From Psychrobacter sp. Pi2-1 (GTDB lineage Bacteria; Pseudomonadota; Gammaproteobacteria; Pseudomonadales; Moraxellaceae), in NCBI RefSeq assembly GCF_904846645.1, contig NZ_CAJHBO010000013.1, positions 25,396 through 89,395 on the forward strand: 64,000 bases of DNA, written 5' to 3'. Below, one piece after another: positions 17,865 to 29,029 of this stretch. The notes below the pieces were generated by a model that saw nothing but the letters and a program-made list of their open reading frames with translations, was not told where the DNA came from and searched no databases. The number at the start of each line of letters is the position of its first letter. The first letter of the stretch is position 1. The translations under genes were made by a program, and so were the position numbers.

Positions 17865-18542
17865 ATGAACATTCTAATGGTACTAACTTCTCATGACCGT
17901 TTAGGCGATACTGGTAAAAAAACTGGCTTTTGGCTAGAAGAATTTGCTGCGCCTTACTACGCATTTCTTGACGCTGGCGTAAATGTAACTCTAGCCTCTC
18001 CAGCTGGCGGTCAACCACCACTAGATCCTAGTAGTGACACAGAAGACACGCAAACCAAAGACACTACTCGTTTTAAAGAGGATAAAGACGCTCAGGAGCA
18101 TCTGGCTAACACTAAAAAACTTGCTGATATGAACGCTGAAGATTTCGATTCAGTATTCTACCCTGGTGGTCATGGCCCGTTGTGGGATTTGGCAGTAGAT
18201 GAAAACTCTATCAATCTGATCGAGACTTTTGTTAAGCAAGATAAGCCTGTTGCTTTTGTTTGTCATTCTCCTGCAGCGCTTAAAAACGTTAAAGTCGATG
18301 GCGAGTACTTAGTAAAAGGCAAAACAGTGACTGGTTTTACTAACTCTGAAGAAGACGCAGTTGGCTTAACAGACGTAGTACCGTTCTTAGTAGAAGACGC
18401 ATTGAAAGCCAATGGCGGTAACTACGAAAAAGCGGCTGATTGGGAATCATTTGTTGTTGAAGATGGTCTGCTAATCACAGGTCAAAACCCTGCATCATCA
18501 GAAGAAGCTGCTAAGCGTCTAATGGCGAAGCTGCAAGGTTAG
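17865..18542 (+). CDS. DJ-1/PfpI superfamily protein, Hsp31/glyoxalase III-like
   Basis: The 225-residue cysteine-dependent protein carries Glu25 in GFWLEEF and the nucleophile elbow Cys133-His134 in AFVCHSPAAL. GGHGPLWDL is the oxyanion-region loop. This arrangement is that of class I glutamine-amidotransferase-like Hsp31 proteins with methylglyoxal-converting (glutathione-independent glyoxalase) or chaperone activity. The gene order next to aldehyde and enone reductases supports reactive-carbonyl detoxification. Its start is preceded by AAGGAT. Confidence 0.85.
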   Translation: MNILMVLTSHDRLGDTGKKTGFWLEEFAAPYYAFLDAGVNVTLASPAGGQPPLDPSSDTEDTQTKDTTRFKEDKDAQEHLANTKKLADMNAEDFDSVFYPGGHGPLWDLAVDENSINLIETFVKQDKPVAFVCHSPAALKNVKVDGEYLVKGKTVTGFTNSEEDAVGLTDVVPFLVEDALKANGGNYEKAADWESFVVEDGLLITGQNPASSEEAAKRLMAKLQG

Positions 18543-18572
18543 TCAAATTCACTACGCAATAAGGTCGATACC

Positions 18573-19202
18573 ATGATTCGCTTACATCATCTCAATCAAT
18601 CACGCTCATTACGTACGCTATGGCTTTTAGAAGAGCTAGGCGTTCCTTATGAAGTCGTCAGTCATCAGCGCGATGCCAAAACTCATTTAGCACCAGATTC
18701 TCTAAAAGCTGTACATCCACTCGGTAAGTCTCCGGTTATCGAAATGGATGGACAGATTTATGCTGAGTCAGGTGCTATCACTGAGCTGTTAATTGAACGG
18801 TTTGCGCCAGAGCGTCTGCGCCCTGCTACAGGAAGCTCAGACTACGGCTACTATCTACAGTGGATTGATTTTGCAGAAAGCTCGCTCATGTTGCCATTAA
18901 TGCTTGAATTATTTACCAACAAAGCAGGCATCAACGACAATGAGTTTTTAAACGGCTATATCGAGACAGAAAAAACCAGATTGTTTAAGTATCTGGATAC
19001 CTCAGTTGAAGGTAAATCGTTTATTGTAGGTGATAAGCTAAGCGGTGCCGACTTTATGCTGTCGTTTGACTTGATTATTCTTGCTAAGCGTCAGAAACTT
19101 GATGCTTATCCGCATATCAAACAGTATGCTGAAAAGCTGGCCGGTCTTGATAGCTATCAGCGTGCGATGCAGCTAGAAGCAAAATATGATGAATCGATTT
19201 AG
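18573..19202 (+). CDS. Glutathione S-transferase
   Basis: The 209-residue cytosolic protein has an N-terminal thioredoxin-like domain (MIRLHHLNQSRSLRTLWLLEEL with the candidate active serine in NQSRS, then LGKSPVIEMDG and the glutathione-contacting ESGAI) and an all-helical C-terminal domain (DKLSGADFML). It would conjugate or reduce electrophiles with glutathione. It starts 30 bp after the DJ-1 gene and is followed by a strong terminator, so it is the last gene of the presumed NemR-type operon. Confidence 0.85.
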   Translation: MIRLHHLNQSRSLRTLWLLEELGVPYEVVSHQRDAKTHLAPDSLKAVHPLGKSPVIEMDGQIYAESGAITELLIERFAPERLRPATGSSDYGYYLQWIDFAESSLMLPLMLELFTNKAGINDNEFLNGYIETEKTRLFKYLDTSVEGKSFIVGDKLSGADFMLSFDLIILAKRQKLDAYPHIKQYAEKLAGLDSYQRAMQLEAKYDESI

Positions 19203-19232
19203 TACTTAGTATTATTAGTACTTAGTATTAAT
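19201..19232. repeat. Two-copy 16-bp tandem repeat after the GST stop
   Basis: AGTACTTAGTATTATT is followed directly by AGTACTTAGTATTAAT, beginning within the stop codon. It is a minor local duplication. Confidence 0.7.
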
Positions 19233-19290
19233 TGATACCTCGGTATTAGCCACAATACTATGTATTGACTGACCAATTTTTCGATACACA

Positions 19291-19317
19291 AAAACAGCTC
19301 TGTATAGAGCTGTTTTT
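19291..19317 (+). terminator. Terminator of the detoxification operon
   Basis: The perfect 11-bp stem AAAACAGCTCT/AGAGCTGTTTT with the GTAT loop ends in a T-run. The remaining ~280 bp to the next gene hold nothing I recognise. Confidence 0.85.
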
Positions 19318-19600
19318 ATGCGTATAGCATTTTTTGCTTGTTGCATCGTTTGTTTTAATGTTTGTCACATTGCACGGAATACTGCTATATCTTTATTCAG
19401 CAGCGCCAATGACAAAAGCGCTGTAGAAGTTATGATAAAATATATCCTGCATTTCTTGGGTTGTCTTTCCAGTTTGACCAGCATTTATATCAGTAGCCTC
19501 ACTGCGTTTTAAGCTATAAACATTCATCGTACTGACCTGATTTTGCGTCTGGAATCTGTTCTATGCCATTCTATTTCCTTATACATATTATGGTACGTCC

Positions 19601-21289
19601 ATGAGTAACGAATATCAGTTTAAGCCCCACGAACAACCGATAATGGTGGGCTCTCCTGCCAACCCTGATCATCCTGCACGCCGCAAATTGTTTTACTTAC
19701 TGATTGGAATTTTCGTTGGTCTCACTGCCAGTTTCCAAAACGGTCTGCTCGTCGCAAATCTTACTCAAATTCAAGGTCAACTGGGCTTGACACCAGCTGA
19801 AGGCGGTTGGATATCTGTTAGCTATAATATGACCAATGCCTGTATTACCGTTCTGCTGTACAAGATTCGCCAGCAGTTTGGTATGTCACTCTTTAGCAAA
19901 ATTACTCTGTTCTTTCTATTAGCCGCCACGAGTCTACAGTGGCTAATCAGTAGTCATTTGCTAGATACGCCTAATATTGGAATTGAGCCTTATTACCTAG
20001 AAATTGTCGCCAGAGGACTTAGTGGTATGGTCGCAAGTGGCATGACCATCTTGGGGTTATTCTACTGTCTGCAAGGTATGCCAACCGTCAAGCGTACCAG
20101 TGGCTTAATATTGGGTTTTGGCTTGGTACAGTTTGGTATTCCATTATCACGAATCATCTCGCCCTATCTCGCCATCAATGGTCAGCTTGAGAATTTATTT
20201 TTATTTCAATTTGGTTTGGCACTGATTTGTTTTGGACTGATTAATATATTGGAGCTACCACCAGGCAATACAGAAAAAGTATTTGAGAAACTCGATTTTT
20301 TAAGCTTTGCTTTTTTTGCGAGCGGTCTAGCTGCACTGGCTGTAATTTTGGTGCAAGGTAGGATTTTATGGTGGACGACACCTTGGCTCGTCTATCCACT
20401 GATGATTGCTATCGTTGGAATTGGCGTCGCTCTATGGATTGAGACACATCGCAAAAACCCGATGCTACAAGTGCGCTGGATGCGTAGCCGCAATATTATT
20501 GCTTTTATGATTACCGGCGCGGTCATGCGAATTTTGCTATCTGAGCAAAATGTCGGTGCTGCAGGCCTACTTGCTAATTTGGGTTATGGTAACGATCAGT
20601 TAGTTACTTTTTATGCTGTCATAATGGCTGCCAGTGTGTTGGCTTTGGTGATTAGTATTTTTAGTACCAATCCGATGGACTTGCGCCGTCCTGTTATTTT
20701 TGCAGTGGCATTGATTGCTTTGGGTTCTTGGATGGACGTTGGGGTGTCTATCAACTCCGCTCCTTATATGTTTTATATTAGTCAGTTTTTGATTGCATTT
20801 GCCGCGGTATATTTTATGGGACCTTTGGTTTTCGAAGGATTTCTGCGTGCTATTGCCAGTGGGCCTGCTTATATCATTAGTTTTTCGGTTATCTTTGGTA
20901 TTTCCCAAACGGTTGGTGGATTGGCAGGTGCAGCGGCTATTCAGGCATTTACGACCATTCGTACACAGGCCCATTATGCAGATATGGTCAGCTCACTGAA
21001 CTTGGGTGATCCTACGTTCAGCGCTCAAATTGCCGGTACTCGTAGTGTATTGTCGAACCAAACGACGGATGCAGCGCAAGCGAATGTGGCTGCAATGAGT
21101 CAAGTGTTGCAAGGGATTCAGCGCCAAGCAACTGTCTCCGCTTATAGCGATCTGTTCTTTTTGATGGCCAGTTTTGCTACTTTCGTTACAGCTATTTTAT
21201 TGATCAATTATTTTTATAACCGTTACCACAAACGCAATCCCCTTGCTAAAGAGCTTGCCGTTATTGCAAAAATGCGTGAGTCAAAATAA
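19601..21289 (+). CDS. MFS efflux pump, DHA2 family (EmrB-like)
   Basis: The 562-residue inner-membrane protein has about fourteen transmembrane segments. The N-terminal TM region has GLTASFQNGLLVANLTQIQGQ and PAEGGWISVSYNMTNA, matching the EmrB/DHA2 group, although the canonical loop motif is weak. A long periplasmic loop (about residues 455-515, rich in Asn, Gln, Thr) precedes the last TM helix. It is transcribed with the HlyD-type adaptor 85 bp downstream; together they would export toxic amphiphiles across both membranes with an outer-membrane channel encoded elsewhere. Confidence 0.82.
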   Translation: MSNEYQFKPHEQPIMVGSPANPDHPARRKLFYLLIGIFVGLTASFQNGLLVANLTQIQGQLGLTPAEGGWISVSYNMTNACITVLLYKIRQQFGMSLFSKITLFFLLAATSLQWLISSHLLDTPNIGIEPYYLEIVARGLSGMVASGMTILGLFYCLQGMPTVKRTSGLILGFGLVQFGIPLSRIISPYLAINGQLENLFLFQFGLALICFGLINILELPPGNTEKVFEKLDFLSFAFFASGLAALAVILVQGRILWWTTPWLVYPLMIAIVGIGVALWIETHRKNPMLQVRWMRSRNIIAFMITGAVMRILLSEQNVGAAGLLANLGYGNDQLVTFYAVIMAASVLALVISIFSTNPMDLRRPVIFAVALIALGSWMDVGVSINSAPYMFYISQFLIAFAAVYFMGPLVFEGFLRAIASGPAYIISFSVIFGISQTVGGLAGAAAIQAFTTIRTQAHYADMVSSLNLGDPTFSAQIAGTRSVLSNQTTDAAQANVAAMSQVLQGIQRQATVSAYSDLFFLMASFATFVTAILLINYFYNRYHKRNPLAKELAVIAKMRESK

Positions 21290-21374
21290 CTCAGTTTATT
21301 CTATTAATCATGTTTCACCCCATTCATTTATAGCCAGTCTATTTTAATATTTATTAAAAATTTAGGAGCACGTC

Positions 21375-22637
21375 ATGAGCCAAGAAAAACCAAATGAGCT
21401 TAATCAAACACCTCAGACGTCCACTGGCGCTCCAGCAACAGACACACCTATAGCGTCCGATATAAGCAAAGAAGAGCCTGCTACAACCTCTTCGCCATCA
21501 GTAACTGAGACAGCAGAAGGTGATGTAGAAAACAGTTCAAATAGCAATGAACCATCAATGCCGCCAAAAGAGCCAATACCCGATACTACTGGTTGGTCGC
21601 CCAAGAAAAAGTCCTATCTAAACTTAGGTTTATTAATTCTATTGATTGTCATTGGTGTGGCATTGATTTTGTATGCATGGAAGCTCCCACCGTTCACCCC
21701 AACGGTACAGCAAACCAATAATGCTTTTGTCAAAGGTCAGACGACTATTATTAGCCCGCAAGTTTCTGGCTATGTGACCAAGGTAGCAGTGCAAGACTTC
21801 GCCAACGTAAAAGCTGGCGACTTACTCATAAAGATTGACGATCGAACCTTTCAGCAGCAGCTCGATCAGGCACAAGCAAATACAGAGGTAGCAGTTACTA
21901 ACCGTTCTACTAATGACCAAGACACGCAAACCAGCCAAGCACAAATCGAAGCACGTAGAGCTGATTTGTATAGTGCCAAAATCAATGTAGAAAGCGCGCG
22001 TGAAGATGTCAACCGTTATCAAGGTTTAGATGCTATTGGTGCGGTATCAAAGGCAGAAGTTGCCCATATCAAGGCGCAATTGGCTCAAGCACAAGCAGGG
22101 GTACAGCAAGCAGAGGCTAATTTGCAAGCCGCTCAAGAAAACCGTGAAAAGACCAGTGGCAGTCGCTCATCGCTGGACGCAAATATCAAAAATGCTGAAG
22201 CAGGCGTCAAGCAAGCGCAAATCAATCTAGACAATACTATCATCACTGCACCTGAATCTGGCCAGCTAAGCCAAGTTAGTGTCAAAGAAGGCCAATACGT
22301 CAGCGCTGGTACGCAGCTCATGTATATCGTGCCAAAGGGCATTTGGATTATTGCAAACTTTAAGGAAACTCAAATAGCCAATATGGCAATCGGCGAGCCT
22401 GCGACCATTCATGTCGATGCGCTTGGCGGTGCCAAATTTACGGGTCGTGTGAGTAATATCTCGCCAGCGACTGGTAGCGAGTTCAGTGCTGCTGCTGCCA
22501 ACCCTGCGACAGGTAACTATATAAAAATAGCTCAACGTATTCCTGTACGCATCGACTTAGACCAGAACCAGCCTGCACTGGCACGTTTACGTCCTGGCAT
22601 GTCAGTCTCAGTGGATGTCGATACCAATATTAAATGA
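21375..22637 (+). CDS. HlyD/EmrA-family membrane fusion protein
   Basis: The 420-residue periplasmic adaptor starts with ~78 disordered Ser/Thr/Pro/Glu-rich cytoplasmic residues, one TM helix (about 80-100), then VQQTNNAFVKGQTTIISPQVSGYV, a long alpha-helical hairpin and the second lipoyl half (ITAPESGQLSQVSVKEGQYV). That order is standard for EmrA. The unusually long disordered N-terminus is the only oddity. TTAGGAGC precedes the ATG. Confidence 0.87.
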   Translation: MSQEKPNELNQTPQTSTGAPATDTPIASDISKEEPATTSSPSVTETAEGDVENSSNSNEPSMPPKEPIPDTTGWSPKKKSYLNLGLLILLIVIGVALILYAWKLPPFTPTVQQTNNAFVKGQTTIISPQVSGYVTKVAVQDFANVKAGDLLIKIDDRTFQQQLDQAQANTEVAVTNRSTNDQDTQTSQAQIEARRADLYSAKINVESAREDVNRYQGLDAIGAVSKAEVAHIKAQLAQAQAGVQQAEANLQAAQENREKTSGSRSSLDANIKNAEAGVKQAQINLDNTIITAPESGQLSQVSVKEGQYVSAGTQLMYIVPKGIWIIANFKETQIANMAIGEPATIHVDALGGAKFTGRVSNISPATGSEFSAAAANPATGNYIKIAQRIPVRIDLDQNQPALARLRPGMSVSVDVDTNIK

Positions 22638-22694
22638 AAGGTTGAATAAAAAGCTAAATAAAAAATAATGTCAGATAAGGTAAATAGCTAACGT

Positions 22695-22744
22695 AAAAAA
22701 GCCGCTCTAGATACCAAAGAACTTGGATTTAGAGTGGCTTTTTT
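22695..22744. terminator. Bidirectional terminator
   Basis: AAAAAAGCCGCTCTA and TAGAGTGGCTTTTTT (one G.T pair) separate the EmrA-like gene from the convergent pdxH. Confidence 0.75.
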
Positions 22745-22779
22745 AGTTTTGTATAATTTATAGCTTGAGGCTACAACAA

Positions 22780-23457
22780 CTATGGTAGTAAACGTTTGGT
22801 TGTCCAGCTTGTATTACCTTCATTGCCTTCACTGTTGTCGCCGCTACTCTGCGTATACACAATTCGGTCATGCATCCGATTGGCGCGACCTTGCCAAAAC
22901 TCAATACTTTCAACCGTAATTTCATACCCACCCCAGAACTCTGGCGTTGGTACGGTAGTATTGTCAGGGTGCTCTGCTTGAAGCTGTTCAAACGTTTGCT
23001 CCATGACTTCACGATTGGCCACTTCACCACTTTGCGGTTGACTGACCCAAGCCCCTACTTGGCTATCATGGGGACGCTTTTGGAAGTAAGCAGCCGATTT
23101 ATCAGCAGCGATTTTAGCGATACTACCGCTGATACGGACTTGGCGCTCCAGCTCATGCCAAAAGAATAACGCTTCGGCATTAGGGTTTTCTGCGATATCC
23201 TGCCCCTTCGCGCTTTCGTAATTGGTATAGAAAACAATACCTGTCTCAGTAATCTCGCGTAGTAACACAATACGGACACTAGGCTTATTGTCTGCGCCAC
23301 ATGTCGCCAAACTCATTGCATAAGGCTCTTGCACCTTTCGCGCTAACGCTTCATTCATCCAAGCTTTAAAAAGCTCGAATGGTGACGTTGGTACTGACTG
23401 TTGGTCAAGCTCACCTTTCTCGTATGAGAGGCGTTGGTCGGTAAAGTCCATGCTCAT
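22780..23457 (-). CDS. pdxH: Pyridoxamine/pyridoxine 5'-phosphate oxidase
   Basis: The 225-residue FMN enzyme makes pyridoxal 5'-phosphate. Typical segments are AMSLATCGADNKPSVRIVLLRE, GIVFYTNYESAKGQDIAENP, LFFWHELERQVRISG and the C-terminal WGGYEITVESIEFWQGRANRMHDRI. A short low-complexity insertion (SSGDNSEGNEGNTS) precedes the final WTTKRLLP. It appears to be a single gene. Confidence 0.93.
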   Translation of the reverse strand: MSMDFTDQRLSYEKGELDQQSVPTSPFELFKAWMNEALARKVQEPYAMSLATCGADNKPSVRIVLLREITETGIVFYTNYESAKGQDIAENPNAEALFFWHELERQVRISGSIAKIAADKSAAYFQKRPHDSQVGAWVSQPQSGEVANREVMEQTFEQLQAEHPDNTTVPTPEFWGGYEITVESIEFWQGRANRMHDRIVYTQSSGDNSEGNEGNTSWTTKRLLP

Positions 23458-23560
23458 GGCAGTTCCTTATTTGAAAACTATAATGTTGTTGTCTCGAATA
23501 CCAGTCATTATCTTGAATACCAGTTGCTATTTTAAATATCAGTTATTGCCTTAAATACTA

Positions 23561-24928
23561 TTAGCCTAGTACTGATTTTATAAGATCAGCTAAGTCATTA
23601 GCCATTACATCGCATTCTATCTCATCATCTGACTCCACCATCACACGAATCATAGGCTCTGTACCTGATTGACGTATAAGAAGACGACCACGACCCTCTA
23701 GCGTTGCCTGTGCTTTATCAAAAGCAGCAACCAACTCCTCATGTTTGAATGGGTCTTGCATTTGAGACAAACGTACATTGACTAGTTTTTGCGGTAACAC
23801 CTCAAAACCTTCAACAAGTTCACTTAGCGCACGCTCTCTAGCTTGCATCACTGCCAGTACTTGCAAGCCAGCAATGATAGCATCCCCTGTGCGACTTTTA
23901 TCTAAGCATAAGATATGACCAGATGGCTCACCGCCCAATATCCAGCCATTAGCTTCTAAATCCTGCATCACATAGCGATCACCCACCTTTGCGCGAGTAA
24001 ATTGGATGTCTGCATCTTTTAGCGCCAGCTCTAACCCCATATTGCTCATAAGTGTGCCGACAACACCTTCAGCTTTAATTTTACCTTGGGTAGCAAGTAC
24101 GTATAAGATACCATCACCATCGATCAGCTTACCCGTCTCATCAACCATTACTATACGGTCGCCATCACCATCTAGTGCAATCCCGACATCTGCGTCATGC
24201 TCAAGCACAGCCTTTTGTAAGCTTTCAGGATGAGTAGAACCACATTCAGCATTGATATTGATACCGTCTGGCGTATTATTGATGGCAATCACGTTTGCCC
24301 CCAACTCGCGCATCACTCTAGGTGCTACGCTATAGCCAGCGCCATTGGCACAATCCACTACTACCGTCAGATGACTGAGGTCGTATTGATAAGGGAAGCT
24401 ACCTTTGCAAAATTCAATATAGCGACCTTTCGCATCATCAATACGATTGTTCTTACCTAAATTTGCAGGATCAAGAATGGGCATCATAGCAACGTCACTA
24501 CTAAGGTCGTTCATAATTGCTGTCAGTTTATCATTGATTGCAGTTTGCATTTCATCAGTAAGTTTTTTGCCGTCACCTGAGAAAAACTTGATGCCATTAT
24601 CATAATAAGGGTTGTGCGAGGCTGAGATAACCACGCCAGCATCTGCATTGAAACTACGGGTCAAATGCGCAATCGCTGGAGTCGGCAATGGACCAAGCAT
24701 ATAAACATCAACACCAGCAGCATTAAAACCTGCTTGTAATGCTCCCTCTATCACATAGCCTGACAGACGCGTATCTTTACCAATCACCACACTTGGCTTA
24801 CGCGTAGGATTTTCATTTTTTTCTATAAGGACAAGCCCAGTGACGTAGCCTAGTTTTAAAATAAAGTCTGGTGTAATTGGTAATTCACCAAATTTTCCGC
24901 GAATTCCATCAGTGCCAAAATAGCTCAT
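23561..24928 (-). CDS. glmM: Phosphoglucosamine mutase
   Basis: The 455-residue enzyme converts glucosamine-6-phosphate to glucosamine-1-phosphate for UDP-GlcNAc synthesis. FGTDGIRG at the start, the phosphoserine loop ISASHNP (Ser104), the metal loop DGDGDRI and the phosphate-binding [14 protein letters not shown] are all present. Length fits the family. Confidence 0.95.
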   Translation of the reverse strand: MSYFGTDGIRGKFGELPITPDFILKLGYVTGLVLIEKNENPTRKPSVVIGKDTRLSGYVIEGALQAGFNAAGVDVYMLGPLPTPAIAHLTRSFNADAGVVISASHNPYYDNGIKFFSGDGKKLTDEMQTAINDKLTAIMNDLSSDVAMMPILDPANLGKNNRIDDAKGRYIEFCKGSFPYQYDLSHLTVVVDCANGAGYSVAPRVMRELGANVIAINNTPDGININAECGSTHPESLQKAVLEHDADVGIALDGDGDRIVMVDETGKLIDGDGILYVLATQGKIKAEGVVGTLMSNMGLELALKDADIQFTRAKVGDRYVMQDLEANGWILGGEPSGHILCLDKSRTGDAIIAGLQVLAVMQARERALSELVEGFEVLPQKLVNVRLSQMQDPFKHEELVAAFDKAQATLEGRGRLLIRQSGTEPMIRVMVESDDEIECDVMANDLADLIKSVLG

Positions 24929-25011
24929 TATATATTCCTCAAGTCAAAAAGATAAAAGGCCAAACGTATACGCAGGCAATACTATTGTTGTAATAATCTG
25001 TTTCTGTATTT

Positions 25012-25055
25012 TACAAAAAAAACAGCCAACAATAACAGAGCATTGTTGGCTGTTT
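25012..25055 (-). terminator. guaB terminator
   Basis: AACAGCCAACAAT and ATTGTTGGCTGTT form a perfect 13-bp stem; on the minus strand it is followed by a run of T (plus-strand A-run at 25015-25022). Confidence 0.85.
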
Positions 25056-25140
25056 GTATCTTAAGCTCGCTGCAGCCCCACGTCTCAGCTAACATTAATA
25101 CGATTTAAAACTATAAAAGAGAAGCATTTTACGGAACGAT

Positions 25141-26631
<1,491 letters not shown>

Positions 26632-26890
26632 TTATTTTGATGGGTAGGAGCTCAGGGTTAAGCGTATCAATCATTGCAGCTGCATACACAGTGCCGACTC
26701 ATGGCTAACCACTCAGTTATCCTATAAAAATAACGCCACATTATAACAAATAAGCGCCTCGCTGACACACTATATTTGTCAGATTATTTTACACAAGTGC
26801 GTCTTCATCGATGACAATCATGCTTCAAACCATTAATAACTCGCTTTTAAAGCTAATCAGGATCGCAAAGCTCATCGCTATTCCCAATCT

Positions 26891-28876
26891 CTAGTCGCTT
26901 CTTGTTAACGTAAAGCGCTCTGTGGGTAGATATTTGTTTTGCTGTGCGTGCAGGTAACCAAGCATTTGCTCCCGTATCTCACAGGCCAGCGTCCATGCCT
27001 CTATAGGCCCTACCGATGAAACAGCGCCGCGCAGTTGAATGGTATTTTCGGTCACATCAACCACATACATCTCAGGTTCTGTTTTATTATCCCAAAGCTT
27101 ATTGTCCTTGACCATCGATATAAACGCCTCTCGGATAGCGTCGATATCTGCGCCATAATCGATATACAAAAACACAGGACAGGTCTGATGAACTTCTGTA
27201 TGCGACCAGTTTTCTACCCGTTCAGTGATTAGCTCACGCATCGGCACGATCAATCGTCGCTCATCCCATGTTTTTAGCACGGCATACGTGTAACGCAGGT
27301 CTTCAACCGTACTAAAATTACCATCCATTATCACACTATCGCCAATCCGTACTGGCTGCGTCACTGCTACCTGCACACCAGCGATGATATTCCCTAATAT
27401 TGGCTGTGCTGCAATACCGATAACCACACCTGCAATACCCGCTGAAGTCAGTAACGTCTTGCCAAGGCCTTCCATATTGGCAAATTCACTAAGACCTATC
27501 CAGAAACTTCCCAAAATCATCGCGAAAATAAACACACGACGGAATATCGATACATAGGTACGGCGACGACGTTCTTTATCAAAATGCTCTGCAGCCAAAT
27601 TTTCAATCTGCATATCTTGATAACGATTGGCAAAAAAGTTAATGATACGAATACCCAACCACATGGTACTAAATACCAGTCCAATCCAAATGAGTGGACG
27701 CGTAGATGAGGCAACTGCATCTAAATAAGGAAAACCACCAGAAACTAAGGTGAAAACGAGTGAAAAACTGATGGTAAAGGTTAATGGTACTGTTAGCTTG
27801 CTAACCAAATCGGCGACGCCGTTGGTACTGCCAACATACATGCTGTATTTTTCTTCATCAATATAATGATTGATGATTTTTGCAGTACCTTTACTCAGTA
27901 GCCAACCCATACCCATGGTTAATAAAAAGAACAATATCAGCGCTGAGAATTCCCATAGCGCAATCCCAAAAAACTTTAGCTTTAACCAAGTAGGCAAATA
28001 ACGTTCGAACTCGGCTGGATGATACTGCTCATAGAGATTATCAATATTGCCTACTGTCTGCGCCGAAAACACCCAAACAGGGGCTTTATCCCCTACTCGC
28101 ACTCGCTGCAAATAAATAGGAACACGGCGCTCGCGATAATCAACATAGCCAAGCTGAATAGAACGTCTGGCAATACCCATGACACTGCTATTATTACCAA
28201 GCGGTGGTTCAATTAAGCCATCGGGACGATCTGGCATATCGTCGAATACATAGAGCTCTTTTTCAGACAATAAGAAATCCAGTCGTTTTGTGAGATCAAG
28301 CGCACGGCTCCGTTGGCTTTTCTCATCAATCAAATTCATGTTTAGCGCGTAAGCGGCCAAATCATACTGCTGTTTCATTAACGCTGATTGAAAAAACTCT
28401 AAAGCTGCAAGCGGTGTTTCTAAGTTAGCTGGCTCAGATAACGGCGGCAACCCAGCATTTAATTTATCGAGTATATAGTAGCTCTCACTGTATTCTCCGG
28501 TCAGTGCCGTATCACCTTGTAGCCTGCCTGCCTGCTCCACTGCGTTACGCTCAGTAGGATCGAAGATCTCTTCAGTAATACCAGAAATACTAACACTCTC
28601 ATCTTTAAGCGCATTGACTTGCTGAGCTGCATATTCAGTAAAACTATCAGGCTTACTAGGTGTTTGTTTTTCCGGCTCGCTCGTACTCTGTTCATTTTCA
28701 CTATTTGCTGCATAAACGGGTGAATAGATGACATTTATAGCGACAATCAAAAAGCCCAACAATATTTGCAGCATATGGCTTTTAAAACGACTTTTCTCTA
28801 CATCTACTTGATGATTATCATCTGAGCGCAAAACGGCACAATGATGGTTCATAGGATTGTCTTTAAGAGTATTCAT
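26891..28876 (-). CDS. MscS-family mechanosensitive ion channel with long periplasmic domain
   Basis: The 661-residue protein has a hydrophobic segment near residues 35-56, a ~240-residue extracytoplasmic region, four or more TM helices and the MscS core: the pore helix in LTSAGIAGVVIGIAAQPILGNIIAGV and the beta-domain with VRIGDSVIMDGNFSTVEDLRYTYAVLKTWDERRLIVPM. It would act as an osmotic release valve. MscK/YbdG-like proteins are the nearest comparison, but the N-terminal domain is not recognised. The first 34 residues precede the signal-like helix, so initiation at 28774 (MLQILLGF) is possible. Confidence 0.83.
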   Translation of the reverse strand: MNTLKDNPMNHHCAVLRSDDNHQVDVEKSRFKSHMLQILLGFLIVAINVIYSPVYAANSENEQSTSEPEKQTPSKPDSFTEYAAQQVNALKDESVSISGITEEIFDPTERNAVEQAGRLQGDTALTGEYSESYYILDKLNAGLPPLSEPANLETPLAALEFFQSALMKQQYDLAAYALNMNLIDEKSQRSRALDLTKRLDFLLSEKELYVFDDMPDRPDGLIEPPLGNNSSVMGIARRSIQLGYVDYRERRVPIYLQRVRVGDKAPVWVFSAQTVGNIDNLYEQYHPAEFERYLPTWLKLKFFGIALWEFSALILFFLLTMGMGWLLSKGTAKIINHYIDEEKYSMYVGSTNGVADLVSKLTVPLTFTISFSLVFTLVSGGFPYLDAVASSTRPLIWIGLVFSTMWLGIRIINFFANRYQDMQIENLAAEHFDKERRRRTYVSIFRRVFIFAMILGSFWIGLSEFANMEGLGKTLLTSAGIAGVVIGIAAQPILGNIIAGVQVAVTQPVRIGDSVIMDGNFSTVEDLRYTYAVLKTWDERRLIVPMRELITERVENWSHTEVHQTCPVFLYIDYGADIDAIREAFISMVKDNKLWDNKTEPEMYVVDVTENTIQLRGAVSSVGPIEAWTLACEIREQMLGYLHAQQNKYLPTERFTLTRSD

Positions 28877-28951
28877 GTTTTCAAAGCCATCAGTCTACGA
28901 AAGGAAAGTATAAAAAATATATCGGTGCTGCTTTAACCTAATTCAGTAAGC

Positions 28952-28976
28952 AAAAAAAAGCCAGCCTAAAGCTGAC
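28952..28976 (-). terminator. cysS terminator
   Basis: On the minus strand GTCAGC-TTTAG-GCTGGC (one G.T pair) is followed by eight T. Confidence 0.65.
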
Positions 28977-29029
28977 TTAATTTATTACGAGATTTGTAGC
29001 TATTTACTATATAGACGGCAAACATTATT

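Noticed and set aside
19318..19512. 64-codon ORF with a hydrophobic start after the GST terminator
   Set aside because: It begins in the terminator T-run, has no ribosome-binding site and shows no protein-family features.
24006..24460. Plus-strand ORFs opposite glmM
   Set aside because: They are antisense shadows of a clearly coding gene.
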